Source: Denitrificimonas caeni (lineage in GTDB: Bacteria > Pseudomonadota > Gammaproteobacteria > Pseudomonadales > Pseudomonadaceae). Taken from it: DNA of 64,000 nucleotides. The position numbers were made by a program, and so were the translations under genes. Of this stretch, positions 53,601 through 62,247 are shown in pieces; position 1 is the first letter of the stretch, and each line of letters starts with the position of its first letter. The notes under the pieces were generated by a model. That model ran no database searches. It saw nothing but the letters and a program-made list of their open reading frames with translations, and was not told the DNA's origin. The stretch spans positions 62,001-126,000 of the forward strand of contig NZ_CAJHOA010000003.1 of assembly GCF_905120345.1 (NCBI RefSeq), given 5' to 3'.

Positions 53601-56124
53601 GGCGACAGCACCCGCGCGACCTGAACTCAATCCATTGCCTCTCTTTCAGCCATTGGGAGCATCCGTGCCCGAGCCGCTGCACCTGCAGCCATTGTCACGA
53701 CCTGATAATCTTATGTTCGATAACGGTCTGGGCGGTTTTGCTCCTGAAACAGGTGACTACACCATCCATCTCGATGATGGGCGTGTGACGCCATCACCTT
53801 GGTGCAATGTACTCGCCAATGAGAGTTTCGGCACGATTGTCTCGGAAGCAGGACTGGGCTTCACTTGGTGTATTAATAGTGGTGAACATCGTCTCACCCC
53901 ATGGTCGAACGACCCAGTGCTTGATCCGCAGACCGAGGCACTTTATCTGCGTGATGAAGAAACTGCTGAGATCTGGACGCCGACTCCGCTGCCTGCGGGT
54001 GGCGATGTTTCTTGTCAGATCCAGCATCATGCTGGTGCCACGACTTGGTTGCGCAACGCAGAAGGACTCGAACAGCGTCTTACTGTGTTTGTTCCGCCTG
54101 AGGCACCGGTTAAATTAGCACTGCTGAGTCTGACCAACCCCGGCGATCGCGGGCGCCGCTTCACGGTCACTTACTATGCTGAATGGTTACTAGGCTCGAT
54201 GGTCAGTGCGTCGCGACCGCATCTGGTTTGCGGCTTTGATGCCAACAGTCAGGCGCTGATCGCGCGTAATGACTGGAACCCTGAGTTCGGCCAGCGCACC
54301 GCGTTTCTTGCCGCCAGTCGCACACCACACAGCCTCAGTTGTGACCGCGCGGCGTTTCTTGGGCAGCAGGGTAATTCGGCACGGCCGGCTGGCCTAGAGG
54401 CTTGGAGTCTCGATGGCATGCTCGACAACGTCGCTGATCCCTGTGCAGCATTCCAAGTTCATATTGATTTGGCGGCCGGGGCGACCGAAGACGTTGTGTT
54501 TGTACTGGGGGAGGGCCGCGATTCAGCCGAAGCCGCGCAACTTGCCAAGCATTGGGCGAACGTTGAGACGGCTAAACAGGGCTTAGTCGACAACGCTGCC
54601 GTTTGGCAACAGCGACTCGGCGTGGTGCAGGTCAGTACGCCGGATCCGGCTTTTGATCTGATGATTAACCGCTGGTTTATCAACCAGACCTTTGCCTCAC
54701 GCGTATTGGCACGGGCTGGGTTTCAGCAAGCGGGTGGTGCCTTTGGTTTCCGTGATCAACTTCAGGACATGATGACGCTGCTGTTTATCGAGCCGCAACG
54801 GGTGCGTGCACACCTTCTAGAAAGCGCCTCGCGCCAGTTCGAAGAGGGTGATGTGTTGCACTGGTGGCATCCACCGTTAGGACGCGGAGTGCGAACGCGT
54901 TGTTCAGATGACCTGCTGTGGTTGGTTTACGCCACTGGCCGCTATGTTAAGGCGACTGGCGACAGTTCTGTTCTTAATGAAAAGGTTTCATTCCTATCGG
55001 CACCGCCATTGGCAGACAGCGAGAACGATCGTTATGCGCCGTTCGAGCCGGGTGAGGAAAGTGGCACATTGTTCGAGCACTGCCGACGAGCGCTGGATCG
55101 TGGCGTTACTGCAGGCGCGCATGGTTTACCGCTGATTGGTATGGGCGATTGGAACGACGGCATGGACCGTGTTGGCAGTGAGGGGCGTGGCGAAAGCGTA
55201 TGGCTTGCTTGGTTCGCCGCAGATTGTGTTGACGCCTTCGCCGATCTTGCTAGCGAGATTGGCCGCAAGGATCTTGATGACCTCTGGCGGCCACGTGCCG
55301 ATGATTTACGTCGAGCAGCCGATGCTTCCGGCTGGGATGGCGGCTGGTATGCGCGAGCCTTCGACGATGAGGGTTTGCCATGGGGCTCGAAAGATTCCGA
55401 AGAATGTCAGATTGACAGTATCTCGCAGTCTTGGGCAGCGCTGGCTGGCGGACTCTCGCCTGAGCGCTCGGTTACCGCTGTCAACGCGGCAACCGAGCGC
55501 TTAGTCGATCGCGATGCGCGACTGGTGCGTTTACTGACGCCGCCATTCGATCAAACCCTGCGTGATCCAGGCTATATTCGTTCTTATCCACCGGGTGTCC
55601 GAGAAAACGGTGGACAGTACACCCATGCTGCAGCTTGGTTGGGCTTAGCTCATGCGCGGCTCGGTCATGCTGATCAGGCGTATGAAATATTTGACCTGAT
55701 TAACCCCATTCGGCGCAGTGATAGCCTCGAGGGCGCTGAGTTATACCGTGGCGAACCCTATGTTCTCGCTGCCGATATACGAGGTGCGGGAGCAGGCATT
55801 GGTCAAGCGGGCTGGACGTGGTATACCGGCGCTGCCGGTTGGAGTTGGCAGTTGGCCGTTGAAGGTATTCTTGGTCTCAGCTTGCAACGTGGCGCAGTTA
55901 AAATCGCACCGCAAATCCCTACCAGTTGGGGTGGTGCAACGGCTCGAATCAACGGCCCAGATGGCGTACTGATTATTACGATTGAGGATCCTGAACGTAT
56001 CGGCGCGGGGCAGGTCGAACTTAAGGTAGACGGACAGTCAGTGGCAGGTGATTGCATTACCATCCCGACCGATGGAACTGAGCGTCATGTTATCGCTCGT
56101 CTGCGGCGGCTGGCGGCGGATTGA
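47689..56124 (+). CDS. ndvB: Cyclic beta-1,2-glucan synthase-like protein (NdvB/ChvB family)
   Basis: A 2811-residue inner-membrane enzyme, the same size as NdvB and ChvB, which start, extend and close periplasmic cyclic beta-1,2-glucans. From N to C: a soluble domain (1 to about 320), membrane spans (about 335-390), a family 84 glycosyltransferase domain with TLDADTRAQSNN near 533 and an RALRWIRGDW motif near 680, more membrane spans (about 740-790, 815-850, 900-945), a glycoamylase-like region around 1260-1480 (HHYDLLASEARLASYF, GVSESGFAARD), and C-terminal GH94-type phosphorylase modules with the MGDWNDGMDRVG catalytic region near 2485. The G+C content appears higher than in neighbouring genes. 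AAGGAA lies before the ATG, which overlaps the Usp stop. Confidence 0.93.
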   Translation: MTQTTMPLHDTTAADSRYAREAAELRARHDIVIGVPEPASAWQNISALLPWLDNAHGYCVKPLPHLTKASEWLLDNEFQLRRAVRQVREDLPASFYRRLPRLASPEYHGIPRVLALARGMLEIAQVHIGFAGTVDFVNAYQCEGPLTIAELWAFPAMLRLACLEELAQSFSELLPELAPPFTLIPRSSFHPALDPTESVSRVISALVAISNTPWKTFFEQVSHVETILQDDPANVYAAMDFDTRDRYRKAVEEIAAHAPASEWEVASAALELAREHAGTRRAGHIGCWLVAEGRTQLERKVGFRAGWRASWRRLMMAHPGKSYAVALTGFSLAAWLFPVVLLLVFDASVLAWVAGLALSLAPAMIIGVTFTNWLVSRTVAPRVLPKYDVEKGLQPGWETALVMPIILRQQSEVESLLERLEMHWLSNPDPLVRMALLSDLADADSEHMPDDAAVESALVAGIRRLNARYAEHAPFALLHRRRHWNAAEGRWMGWERKRGKLEELVGLMLGHQSDVFVLCEGDIDTLCRARFVVTLDADTRAQSNNINRLVGTLAHPLNRVEFDPLTGKPTRGYTFIQPRVEISPDAGDRSLFTYLYSGDTAIDIYSRAVSDVYQDLFGEGIFTGKGAFDVAAFYQCLHGRVPENAILSHDLFEGLHGRAALASDIVFYEEFPSNYLSYARRALRWIRGDWQLTPWLGGNVPSSDDQPVPSRFSMLDRWKMLDNLRRSLTAPMLIAFATAGWLLLPGQALIWTVLAVGAPAAYLFIDLMTRLLHTRKPGGRRSILYPLAEQAGRWLLAVVFLAHEAAVACEAIACALWRMHVSHRDMLEWTSAAHSAAEVSQTWHGTWREMAAAPSLAVIIAVILGLLNPVALAGAAPLLLLWFVSPQIAWLISRERQLILETLGKKDRLYLRLIARRTWLYFETFAGPDDNWLPPDNYQAAPYEDIAHRSSPTNVGMLFLAALTAWDLGHIGRRDLAARMAAALDALDRLENHNGHTLNWFNTRTLESLEPRYISTVDSGNLAVSLLTLSAGCREAAAGLGLLPARWDGLQDSLHLLREAVAVLPKIDRDVITDDLNAIVKRLPGIRRTSQDWWPALLQLSTDDWQAVQAHIVKVLEAGIEADTDEIHLWLKRTDHHLMTMRRDLAALTPWLALTESAPSALKDVSTLLEALPRADASFAQMTSSIDGARRALAQLAAVDVKSQSWIAAMMVALDSGESACRELHESFLECAIRAETRAFAMDFQPLYDEESSTFFIGYNLDSDHLDQHHYDLLASEARLASYFAIAKRDVPVKHWFHLGRPISRTAGALTILSWNGSMFEYLMPTLLLPSEAGRLLGQSERAAVAVQQRYGEKLGLPWGVSESGFAARDDSHHYQYQAFGVPGLGLKTGLSKDYVVAPYASALALAIVPIAATSNLRRLDKLGLRDQYGFFEAADFTPERLPIEGSFSPVRSYMAHHQGMISAAIGNALNNNILIKRLGRDPRMRATEMLLQERVPWEFPPEQPTETDEMTADLTRVPTPALHGWAAQDPTSPQLHVLGNGNLAAWVSDAGDSALWWRGQALTRWTGDAIRRCGESRIYLSERASDAIWSLGVDHSNRLLDTSYHAHKIDFQERREGLSTNLEIVIAPNDDVEIRRVTLSNESNRVRELDVTSYAEVVLAPAASHERHPAFSKLFIHSERLEEQNALLFKRRSRRPDDRPPVVLHSILSTDAAVTLAGYETDRRYFLGRHGDLERPLGAAETLADSIGWTLDPIMALRAHVVLAPGAQVRIDFVTIVAGSREKVLAIAERFATGPVLDWATEDARRTAALEAQRLGLDSRTLAEAQALCRDLVFPRTPPVMLAAASSAALPAQPHLWSMGLSGDLPIVLVRVVDKAYVSLLPSIIRVHRWWQRCGLQVDLVFLQDGVSGYQEPIRDLLYSALRATNVPEGLGGNGGVHLLATERIGALERRTLEATARVTLDAAAGSLALATAPARPELNPLPLFQPLGASVPEPLHLQPLSRPDNLMFDNGLGGFAPETGDYTIHLDDGRVTPSPWCNVLANESFGTIVSEAGLGFTWCINSGEHRLTPWSNDPVLDPQTEALYLRDEETAEIWTPTPLPAGGDVSCQIQHHAGATTWLRNAEGLEQRLTVFVPPEAPVKLALLSLTNPGDRGRRFTVTYYAEWLLGSMVSASRPHLVCGFDANSQALIARNDWNPEFGQRTAFLAASRTPHSLSCDRAAFLGQQGNSARPAGLEAWSLDGMLDNVADPCAAFQVHIDLAAGATEDVVFVLGEGRDSAEAAQLAKHWANVETAKQGLVDNAAVWQQRLGVVQVSTPDPAFDLMINRWFINQTFASRVLARAGFQQAGGAFGFRDQLQDMMTLLFIEPQRVRAHLLESASRQFEEGDVLHWWHPPLGRGVRTRCSDDLLWLVYATGRYVKATGDSSVLNEKVSFLSAPPLADSENDRYAPFEPGEESGTLFEHCRRALDRGVTAGAHGLPLIGMGDWNDGMDRVGSEGRGESVWLAWFAADCVDAFADLASEIGRKDLDDLWRPRADDLRRAADASGWDGGWYARAFDDEGLPWGSKDSEECQIDSISQSWAALAGGLSPERSVTAVNAATERLVDRDARLVRLLTPPFDQTLRDPGYIRSYPPGVRENGGQYTHAAAWLGLAHARLGHADQAYEIFDLINPIRRSDSLEGAELYRGEPYVLAADIRGAGAGIGQAGWTWYTGAAGWSWQLAVEGILGLSLQRGAVKIAPQIPTSWGGATARINGPDGVLIITIEDPERIGAGQVELKVDGQSVAGDCITIPTDGTERHVIARLRRLAAD

Positions 56125-56390
56125 TCAACAATACGTACTGTGAGTTGTTGCGGCTCGCTCTGCTGGAACGACCCGCAACTGTATTTCAGTTTACCAGTGA
56201 GAACTGGAGGTTGGACTTGGTTAAAAAAGCTGTTTATGCTCATAGTGCTCATGGAGAGTGGGATGGTACGCTTTACCTATGTGCAGTCACTTGCCAGTAG
56301 GACTTTGTTCTTCTTGAGTTTGGGTCGGATTGATGCGCCGCCCGCTGTTTGTATCCTAGCTGCGTCGACGTTTTTCACATGAGGTGAATT

Positions 56391-56987
56391 ATGCAGGTAC
56401 CTTTAGATATTACTTTTAGAAACGCTGAACGTTCTGATCCAGTGGAAGCTGTTGTTCGTGAGCGTGTTGATAAATTAGGCCAGTATTTCGACCATATTAT
56501 ATCCTGCCGAGTGACGTTGGACGTACCCAATCGGACCCCTAACTACGACGTCCTTAATCACCGCGTCAATGTTGAAATAAGTGTTCCAGGCGAAGAGTTG
56601 GTGGTTTCAAGTGAACCAAACGAGCACGAAAATTTTAATGATATTTATGTGACGATCCGCAATGCCTTCGATGCGGTGGAACGACAATTAAAGAACTATG
56701 CGGCACAACTGAAAGAAACGCGAGTGTCACAGGAAGACTCGCCCTATGCCGTCGTCAATAAGATGTTCTTAGATAAAGGTTATGGTTTTTTAATGACGCC
56801 GGACGAGCGTGAAATTTACTTTCACGAAAACAGCGTATCGACGCCCGGCTTTGATAAACTTAATATTGGCGATACGGTTCGCTTTGTTGAAGCGCGTGGA
56901 GATGATGGCCCGCAGGCTAGTCTAGTTAAGAATTTAGGACGTGACAGCGCGAATATTTACCCTTCTCCTCCGCCTGAAGTTCTCTAA
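56391..56987 (+). CDS. Hibernation-promoting factor fused to a cold-shock domain
   Basis: A 198-residue protein. The first 110 residues have the HPF/RaiA (S30AE) fold: LDITFRNAERSDPVEAVVRERVDKLGQYF (in parts), and NDIYVTIRNAFDAVERQLKNYA. The C-terminal part from about 122 is a cold-shock domain: KGYGFLMTPDEREIYFHENSV. HPF binds the ribosome and holds it inactive in stationary phase; the added domain should bind nucleic acid. Ordinary long HPF proteins have a different C-terminal domain. GAGGTGA precedes the ATG. A hairpin follows the stop. Confidence 0.92.
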   Translation: MQVPLDITFRNAERSDPVEAVVRERVDKLGQYFDHIISCRVTLDVPNRTPNYDVLNHRVNVEISVPGEELVVSSEPNEHENFNDIYVTIRNAFDAVERQLKNYAAQLKETRVSQEDSPYAVVNKMFLDKGYGFLMTPDEREIYFHENSVSTPGFDKLNIGDTVRFVEARGDDGPQASLVKNLGRDSANIYPSPPPEVL

Positions 56988-57014
56988 TAGCAATTATTTA
57001 TCATGCAAATGATT

Positions 57015-57075
57015 CTCCTCAAAATCTCAAGCTTAGGGTTACGGGTTTTGAGGAGGATCTGTCTATGTTTTTTTG
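57015..57075 (+). terminator. Hairpin with a downstream T run after the HPF-CSD gene
   Basis: CTCCTCAAAA at 57015-57024 pairs with TTTTGAGGAG at 57046-57055; a run of seven T residues lies at about 57069-57075, 13 bases further. It is 28 bases after the stop. The distance between stem and T run is larger than usual. Confidence 0.5.
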
Positions 57076-57232
57076 AAAAAACCACTCTATAACCCAGTTA
57101 TCAGCGTCTCCTGACTATCTATAAACGCTCAGGCGTGACAACCGCGCAGTGTTTTAGAATACTTTATTAGATGTTAAGGTTTTATAGGTTACGGCTATGT
57201 GATTCTGGCCAATGGCTTAATGGAGATACAAC

Positions 57233-59062
57233 ATGAACCGTGGAACCCAAATCAACCTTTGGTACGTTCTTTTTGCTGTTTTGGGCGTGGTTTTTCTGCG
57301 TGATATATGGGTGCAAACGCAAACGGTTGAGTCAATTCCTTACAGTCAGTTTGAAGCCTATCTGGAACAAGGTGCGATCGAAAACGTCATGATTGGCAGC
57401 AGCACGATCAAAGGTACGTTTAAGTCGGCACACAATGGCAAAACCGGTTTTGTTACCACCCCCGTTGCGCCAGAGCTGGCTGAGCGTTTAAACGCAGCCG
57501 ATGTGACCTATGCTGGCGCGGTGGAAAATACTTGGTTTACCACCTTATTGTCTTGGGTATTACCGGCTCTGATTTTCGTCGGAATTTGGATGATCTTGAT
57601 TCGCCGCATGGGTGCTAAGTCGGGCATGGGCGGGATGATGTCGATCGGTAAAAGCAAAGCTAAGGTGTATATCGAGAGTGACACCAAGGTGACTTTTGCT
57701 GACGTGGCGGGCGTGGATGAGGCTAAAGCCGAGCTGCAAGAAGTGATCGACTTTCTACAAAGCCCGAAAGAATACGGCAGTCTCGGTGCACGTATGCCCA
57801 AAGGGATTTTGCTCGTTGGACCCCCAGGTACCGGTAAAACGCTCTTAGCTCGTGCAGTCGCTGGTGAGGCTCGGGTGCCTTTCTTTTCTATTTCTGGCTC
57901 AGAGTTTGTCGAGATGTTTGTCGGTGTCGGCGCTGCCCGCGTACGAGATTTATTTGAGCAAGCACGTAAAGCCGCACCGGCAATTATTTTTATTGATGAA
58001 CTGGATGCGCTGGGGCGTGCGCGAGGAGCAGCAACGGCGCAAGGCGGCAATGAAGAGCGCGAGCAGACACTGAACCAATTGCTGTCTGAGTTGGATGGCT
58101 TTGATCCGGGAGAGGGTGTGGTGTTGTTAGCAGCGACCAACCGTCCAGAAATTCTTGATCCAGCGTTGCTGCGTGCCGGACGTTTTGACCGACAAGTACT
58201 GGTTGATCGTCCTGATCGTGCCGGTCGAGTACAGATTCTTAACGTACATATGAAAAAAATTGTCCTCGATGCGCAAATGGCGTTGGATGATATTGCTGCA
58301 TTGACCACTGGGTTTTCCGGTGCTGATCTGGCCAACCTCGTCAATGAGGCGGCGTTGTTGGCTACACGTCGACGCGGCAAAGTGGTGACGATGGGTGATT
58401 TTACTCATGCAATTGAGCGGATTGTTGCCGGTCTAGAAAAACGCAACCGCCTGATTAATCCGTTCGAACGCAAGATCGTTGCCTATCACGAAATGGGCCA
58501 TGCGCTGGTCAGCATGGCTCTGCCGGGAATTGATAAAGTACATAAAGTGTCGATTATTCCACGCGGCGTTGGTGCCCTGGGTTATACCATTCAGCGTCCT
58601 ACTGAAGACCGTTTTCTGATGACGGAAAGGGAGTTGCGCGACAAGATTGCCGTGCTGATGGGTGGGCGTGCAGCAGAAAAACTGGTGTTTGATCATCTCT
58701 CAACAGGTGCTGCTGACGACTTAGCGCGCGCCACCGATATCGCCCGCTCCATGGTGGCGCGTTATGGTATGGATGCGACTTTGGGTGGCGTCAGTTATGA
58801 GACTGAGAGAAGCAACTTTCTCGGTGGCAGCGCTCCAGCATACTTTGAGCGCAAGTACAGTGAGGCTACTGCTGAAGCAATGGATGCGGCGGTTCGAGAC
58901 TTGCTGCAGGAGGTCTCCGCACAAGCACTAAAAATTTTAATCGACAATCGCGATATTCTGGAAACAGCTGCCAGCCGATTGTTAGAAGTGGAAACACTAG
59001 ATGAAAATCAACTTCGTGAGCTGGTTGGAGATCTGCGGCCTGCTGCAGCTACAACGGGGTAG
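57233..59062 (+). CDS. ftsH: ATP-dependent zinc metalloprotease FtsH (paralogue)
   Basis: A 609-residue inner-membrane AAA+ protease that degrades membrane and regulatory proteins. Two membrane helices (about residues 9-25 and 103-124) flank a short periplasmic domain. The ATPase has Walker A GPPGTGKT near 196, Walker [12 protein letters not shown] and the second region of homology ending LRAGRFDRQ. The protease site is HEMGH, where most FtsH have HEAGH, and the third zinc ligand lies in [13 protein letters not shown]. Its neighbours are stress-type genes, not ftsJ, folP or glmM, so this looks like a specialised second FtsH. Whether a main copy exists elsewhere cannot be seen. Confidence 0.95.
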   Translation: MNRGTQINLWYVLFAVLGVVFLRDIWVQTQTVESIPYSQFEAYLEQGAIENVMIGSSTIKGTFKSAHNGKTGFVTTPVAPELAERLNAADVTYAGAVENTWFTTLLSWVLPALIFVGIWMILIRRMGAKSGMGGMMSIGKSKAKVYIESDTKVTFADVAGVDEAKAELQEVIDFLQSPKEYGSLGARMPKGILLVGPPGTGKTLLARAVAGEARVPFFSISGSEFVEMFVGVGAARVRDLFEQARKAAPAIIFIDELDALGRARGAATAQGGNEEREQTLNQLLSELDGFDPGEGVVLLAATNRPEILDPALLRAGRFDRQVLVDRPDRAGRVQILNVHMKKIVLDAQMALDDIAALTTGFSGADLANLVNEAALLATRRRGKVVTMGDFTHAIERIVAGLEKRNRLINPFERKIVAYHEMGHALVSMALPGIDKVHKVSIIPRGVGALGYTIQRPTEDRFLMTERELRDKIAVLMGGRAAEKLVFDHLSTGAADDLARATDIARSMVARYGMDATLGGVSYETERSNFLGGSAPAYFERKYSEATAEAMDAAVRDLLQEVSAQALKILIDNRDILETAASRLLEVETLDENQLRELVGDLRPAAATTG

Positions 59063-59076
59063 GTGCTAAAGGAGTA

Positions 59077-59181
59077 GTGATTCGAATGCTTTTTAGAGTG
59101 AAAGGATTGAGGCGTAATTGTGTAGTAACGATGCTGGCATGCGGTGTCATTGCGCACATATTAAGTAGCGGATGGGTTTAG
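59077..59181 (+). CDS. Possible small membrane peptide between ftsH and mgtA
   Basis: A frame of 34 codons from GTG 59077, or 31 from ATG 59086, lies in the 135-base gap before mgtA. AAAGGAG at 59068-59074 is a good ribosome site, better placed for the ATG. The start is basic (RVKGLRRN) and the rest is a hydrophobic span of about 20 residues ending SSGWV, like small membrane proteins. It stops 16 bases before the mgtA start. In other bacteria short peptides near mgtA (MgtL, MgtS) govern Mg2+ transport; sequence similarity is not claimed here. It could also be a chance frame. Confidence 0.4.
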   Translation: MIRMLFRVKGLRRNCVVTMLACGVIAHILSSGWV

Positions 59182-59197
59182 CAGGGAGCGCGGCAGT

Positions 59198-61933
59198 ATG
59201 AGTTTTTTCCAGCGATATTTTGAACGCTATTTAGCCGTACGACAAAGCAAACATCTGTTTCGTCGTCGTACTATTCTTGATTCGGTGGCGCGAGGTAAGC
59301 GCAATAGTCACCTGTCAGATAAGTTAAACATCCGCCTAGCAACTCAGGCGCGCGCTGCTTTGCCAGAGTTGCTGGCGCAGCTAGGCACTTCGGAGCAAGG
59401 ACTGAGTGATGCGCAAGTTGAGGTGCTTCAGGAGCAGTACGGCCCTAACGAGGTGGAGCACGAAAGCTCTGTGCGTTGCTGGCGATATCTTTGGTTGAGC
59501 TACAACAATCCGTTTAATTTGCTCTTGACCTTGCTGGCCTTAGTGTCAGTACTGACCAAGGATATGCAGGGTGCTGTGGTGATCAGCGTTATGGTGGTAC
59601 TAGCTACCATGATCCGCTTTTATCAGGAGCGTCGCTCTAATCAAGCCGCGCAGGCACTTAAAGAGCAGGTGAGTAATACCGCCAGTGTCAGACGCCGCTC
59701 TGCTGTGGCCGTCGAGCCCAGTAGCCGTCATCTACTTGGCGATACTGTCGAAATTTCCATGAAAGAACTGGTTCCCGGAGACATTGTGCGCCTGTCGGCG
59801 GGCGATATGATTCCAGCGGACTGCCGAGTGATAGCGGCAACCGATTTGTTTCTAAGTCAGTCAGCCATGACGGGAGAGTCGTTACCGGTAGAGAAGTTTG
59901 CTCGCGCCAAATCTGCGACTGATTCTGCGTTGGAAATGGATAACCTGGTGTTTATGGGCACTAACGTTATTTCTGGTATGGCCAGTGCTGTGGTGTTGGC
60001 CACCGGTAACAGCACTTATTTTGGCACCTTGGCCACGCGGGTCACTCGTGCAGCCACTGCGGATGACATTAACGCCTTTCAGTTGGGTGTGAATAAAGTC
60101 AGCTGGTTACTGATCCGCTTCGCTTTGATCATGGTGCCGCTGGTGCTGTTTATTAATGGCTTTAGCAAAGGTGACTGGTCCGAAGCATTATTGTTTGCCT
60201 TATCAGTGGCGGTTGGATTGACACCGGAAATGTTGCCGATGATTGTCACCTCAACCATGGCCCGCGGAGCGGTGGTGCTGTCACGGCAAAAAGTCATCGT
60301 TAAACGCTTGGATGCGATTCAAAGTTTTGGTGCTATGGATGTGTTGTGCACCGATAAAACCGGCACGTTGACCCAGGATAAAATTGCTTTGGCTCAGCAT
60401 ATCGACGTTGCAGGTAACCAATCCGATGAGGTGCTGGGCTTTGCCTATCTCAATAGTTACTTTCAAACGGGCCTGAAAAACTTGCTGGACCATGCAGTGC
60501 TGGATCATGTCGAGCTGAAAACCGAGCTGGATGTGGTTCGTGATTACCGCAAGATCGATGAGATCCCCTTTGACTTTGCCCGTCGCCGTATGTCGGTGGT
60601 GGTGTCTGAACGCGAGCAGCATCATGAGCTGATCAGTAAGGGCGCGGCGGAAGAGATGTTCGATATATGCACCCATGTGCAATATGGTGGTCAAGTCTAT
60701 CCATTGGATGAGAGTCGGCAGGCGCGCTTTAAAGAGGTACTGCGTGAGCTGAATGAAAGTGGCTTGCGCGTGATCGCAGTCGCCATGAAAGAGATCCCGC
60801 CGGAGCAAACAGTCTACTCAAAAGCTGACGAGTCAGGTTTAACCTTGGTGGGCTATATTGCTTTTCTTGATCCGCCGAAGGAATCTACCGCACCGGCGCT
60901 GCAAGCTCTGGCAGAGCATGGTGTTACCGTCAAAGTGATCACTGGCGATAATGAGCTAGTAGCAGCTGAGGTATCACGTCAAGTGGGGCTGGAGGTTAAA
61001 GGTCTGGTGTTGGGTTCACAGATTGATGCGATGAATGATGAAGAGTTAGCGCTTGCGGTAGAAAGCAATACGATTTTTGCTCGCATGTCGCCGCTCAGTA
61101 AAGAGCGGGTGGTCCGCTGTCTACGTGATCTAGGCCATGTGGTCGGGTTTATGGGCGATGGCATCAACGACGCACCGGCACTGCGCGCTGCTGATATCGG
61201 TATTTCCGTGGATGGCGCGGTGGATATCGCCAAGGAAGCGGCAGATATCATCTTGCTGGAGCGCAGCTTAATGGTGCTCAAGGATGGTGTGATTGAAGGC
61301 CGTAAAACCTTTAGCAATATGCTCAAATACATTCGCATGACGGTCAGTTCGAACTTCGGTAACGTGTTTTCAGTGCTGATTGCCAGTGTCTTTCTGCCGT
61401 TCCTACCAATGCTGCCGCTGCAGTTGCTGACGCAGAATCTGCTATATGACATTTCGCAGATTGCTATTCCCTTCGATAACGTTGATGAAGAAGAAGTGCG
61501 TCAGCCGCTGACTTGGAATGCCGATGGTGTCGGCCGCTTTATGCTGTTTTTTGGCCCGCTCAGTTCGATATTCGACATCATCACTTTTGCGATAATGTGG
61601 TACGTGTTTATGGCCAATAGCGTCGAAAATCAGGCGCTATTTCAGTCGGGTTGGTTTGTCGTAGGCTTGCTGACGCAAACGCTGATTGTGCACATTATTC
61701 GTACGCCAAAAATGGCCTTTATTGAAAGCCGCGCATCGGCATCGTTAATCGCTGCAACACTGGTGATTATGGCAATGGCTATTTTCCTACCGATGGGACC
61801 GTTGGCTGGCTACTTTAAGATGCAGGCTCTGCCGTGGTCTTACTTTATTTGGTTGTTTGCCATCGTGGTTGGTTACGTCGCGCTGACCTCCTTAGTGAAA
61901 CGCTACTATATCCGCCGCTTTGGTTGGCATTGA
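59198..61933 (+). CDS. mgtA: Magnesium-translocating P-type ATPase
   Basis: A 911-residue P3B-type ATPase that imports Mg2+ across the inner membrane. Key motifs are MTGESLPVEKF, the phosphorylation loop DKTGTLTQ with Asp near 386, KVITGDNELVA and GDGINDAPALRAADIGIS. About ten membrane spans are expected; the NLLYDISQIAIPFDNVDEE segment late in the protein is characteristic of MgtA/MgtB. AGGGAG precedes the ATG by about nine bases. Its long 5' end holds a small open frame (see 59077). It is likely to be controlled by Mg2+ level or by the stress programme of this block. Confidence 0.96.
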   Translation: MSFFQRYFERYLAVRQSKHLFRRRTILDSVARGKRNSHLSDKLNIRLATQARAALPELLAQLGTSEQGLSDAQVEVLQEQYGPNEVEHESSVRCWRYLWLSYNNPFNLLLTLLALVSVLTKDMQGAVVISVMVVLATMIRFYQERRSNQAAQALKEQVSNTASVRRRSAVAVEPSSRHLLGDTVEISMKELVPGDIVRLSAGDMIPADCRVIAATDLFLSQSAMTGESLPVEKFARAKSATDSALEMDNLVFMGTNVISGMASAVVLATGNSTYFGTLATRVTRAATADDINAFQLGVNKVSWLLIRFALIMVPLVLFINGFSKGDWSEALLFALSVAVGLTPEMLPMIVTSTMARGAVVLSRQKVIVKRLDAIQSFGAMDVLCTDKTGTLTQDKIALAQHIDVAGNQSDEVLGFAYLNSYFQTGLKNLLDHAVLDHVELKTELDVVRDYRKIDEIPFDFARRRMSVVVSEREQHHELISKGAAEEMFDICTHVQYGGQVYPLDESRQARFKEVLRELNESGLRVIAVAMKEIPPEQTVYSKADESGLTLVGYIAFLDPPKESTAPALQALAEHGVTVKVITGDNELVAAEVSRQVGLEVKGLVLGSQIDAMNDEELALAVESNTIFARMSPLSKERVVRCLRDLGHVVGFMGDGINDAPALRAADIGISVDGAVDIAKEAADIILLERSLMVLKDGVIEGRKTFSNMLKYIRMTVSSNFGNVFSVLIASVFLPFLPMLPLQLLTQNLLYDISQIAIPFDNVDEEEVRQPLTWNADGVGRFMLFFGPLSSIFDIITFAIMWYVFMANSVENQALFQSGWFVVGLLTQTLIVHIIRTPKMAFIESRASASLIAATLVIMAMAIFLPMGPLAGYFKMQALPWSYFIWLFAIVVGYVALTSLVKRYYIRRFGWH

Positions 61934-62247
61934 GCGCGCTTTTCTACACAATCGCCCGCTAGCGTCGGGTGAGGCTTGGATCGTTAACCAGCAAAACTGA
62001 GGATGACTGATGCTATTAGAGATAGTCGCTGCAAATTAGAGACTAATATTATTTAAATGATTTTAAGTTTAATAAAAACAATGAGGTCTGTTTGATAGGG
62101 TCGCTAGATTTTTAATGTGCATATATATAATAAGACCATTAGCTGCCGTCATACTTAAACTGGTACAGCTTTCGTTTATATAGCGTGGCTATTTATTATG
62201 CGCAGTTCTGGTACAGTCAAGGCTCTATAACTTGCAGGAGGCTTTTT
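61934..62247. other. A/T-rich promoter region before the baeRF-type gene
   Basis: About 314 bases with no gene. The A/T-rich part at 62035-62140 is a likely promoter zone. A CAGGAGG ribosome site lies at its right end. No tRNA, riboswitch or repeat was noted. Confidence 0.5.

Noticed and set aside
56140-56382. An 80-residue frame between the glucan synthase and HPF-CSD genes
   Set aside because: No clear ribosome site and no family match; the frame ends just before the HPF-CSD ribosome site and looks non-coding.
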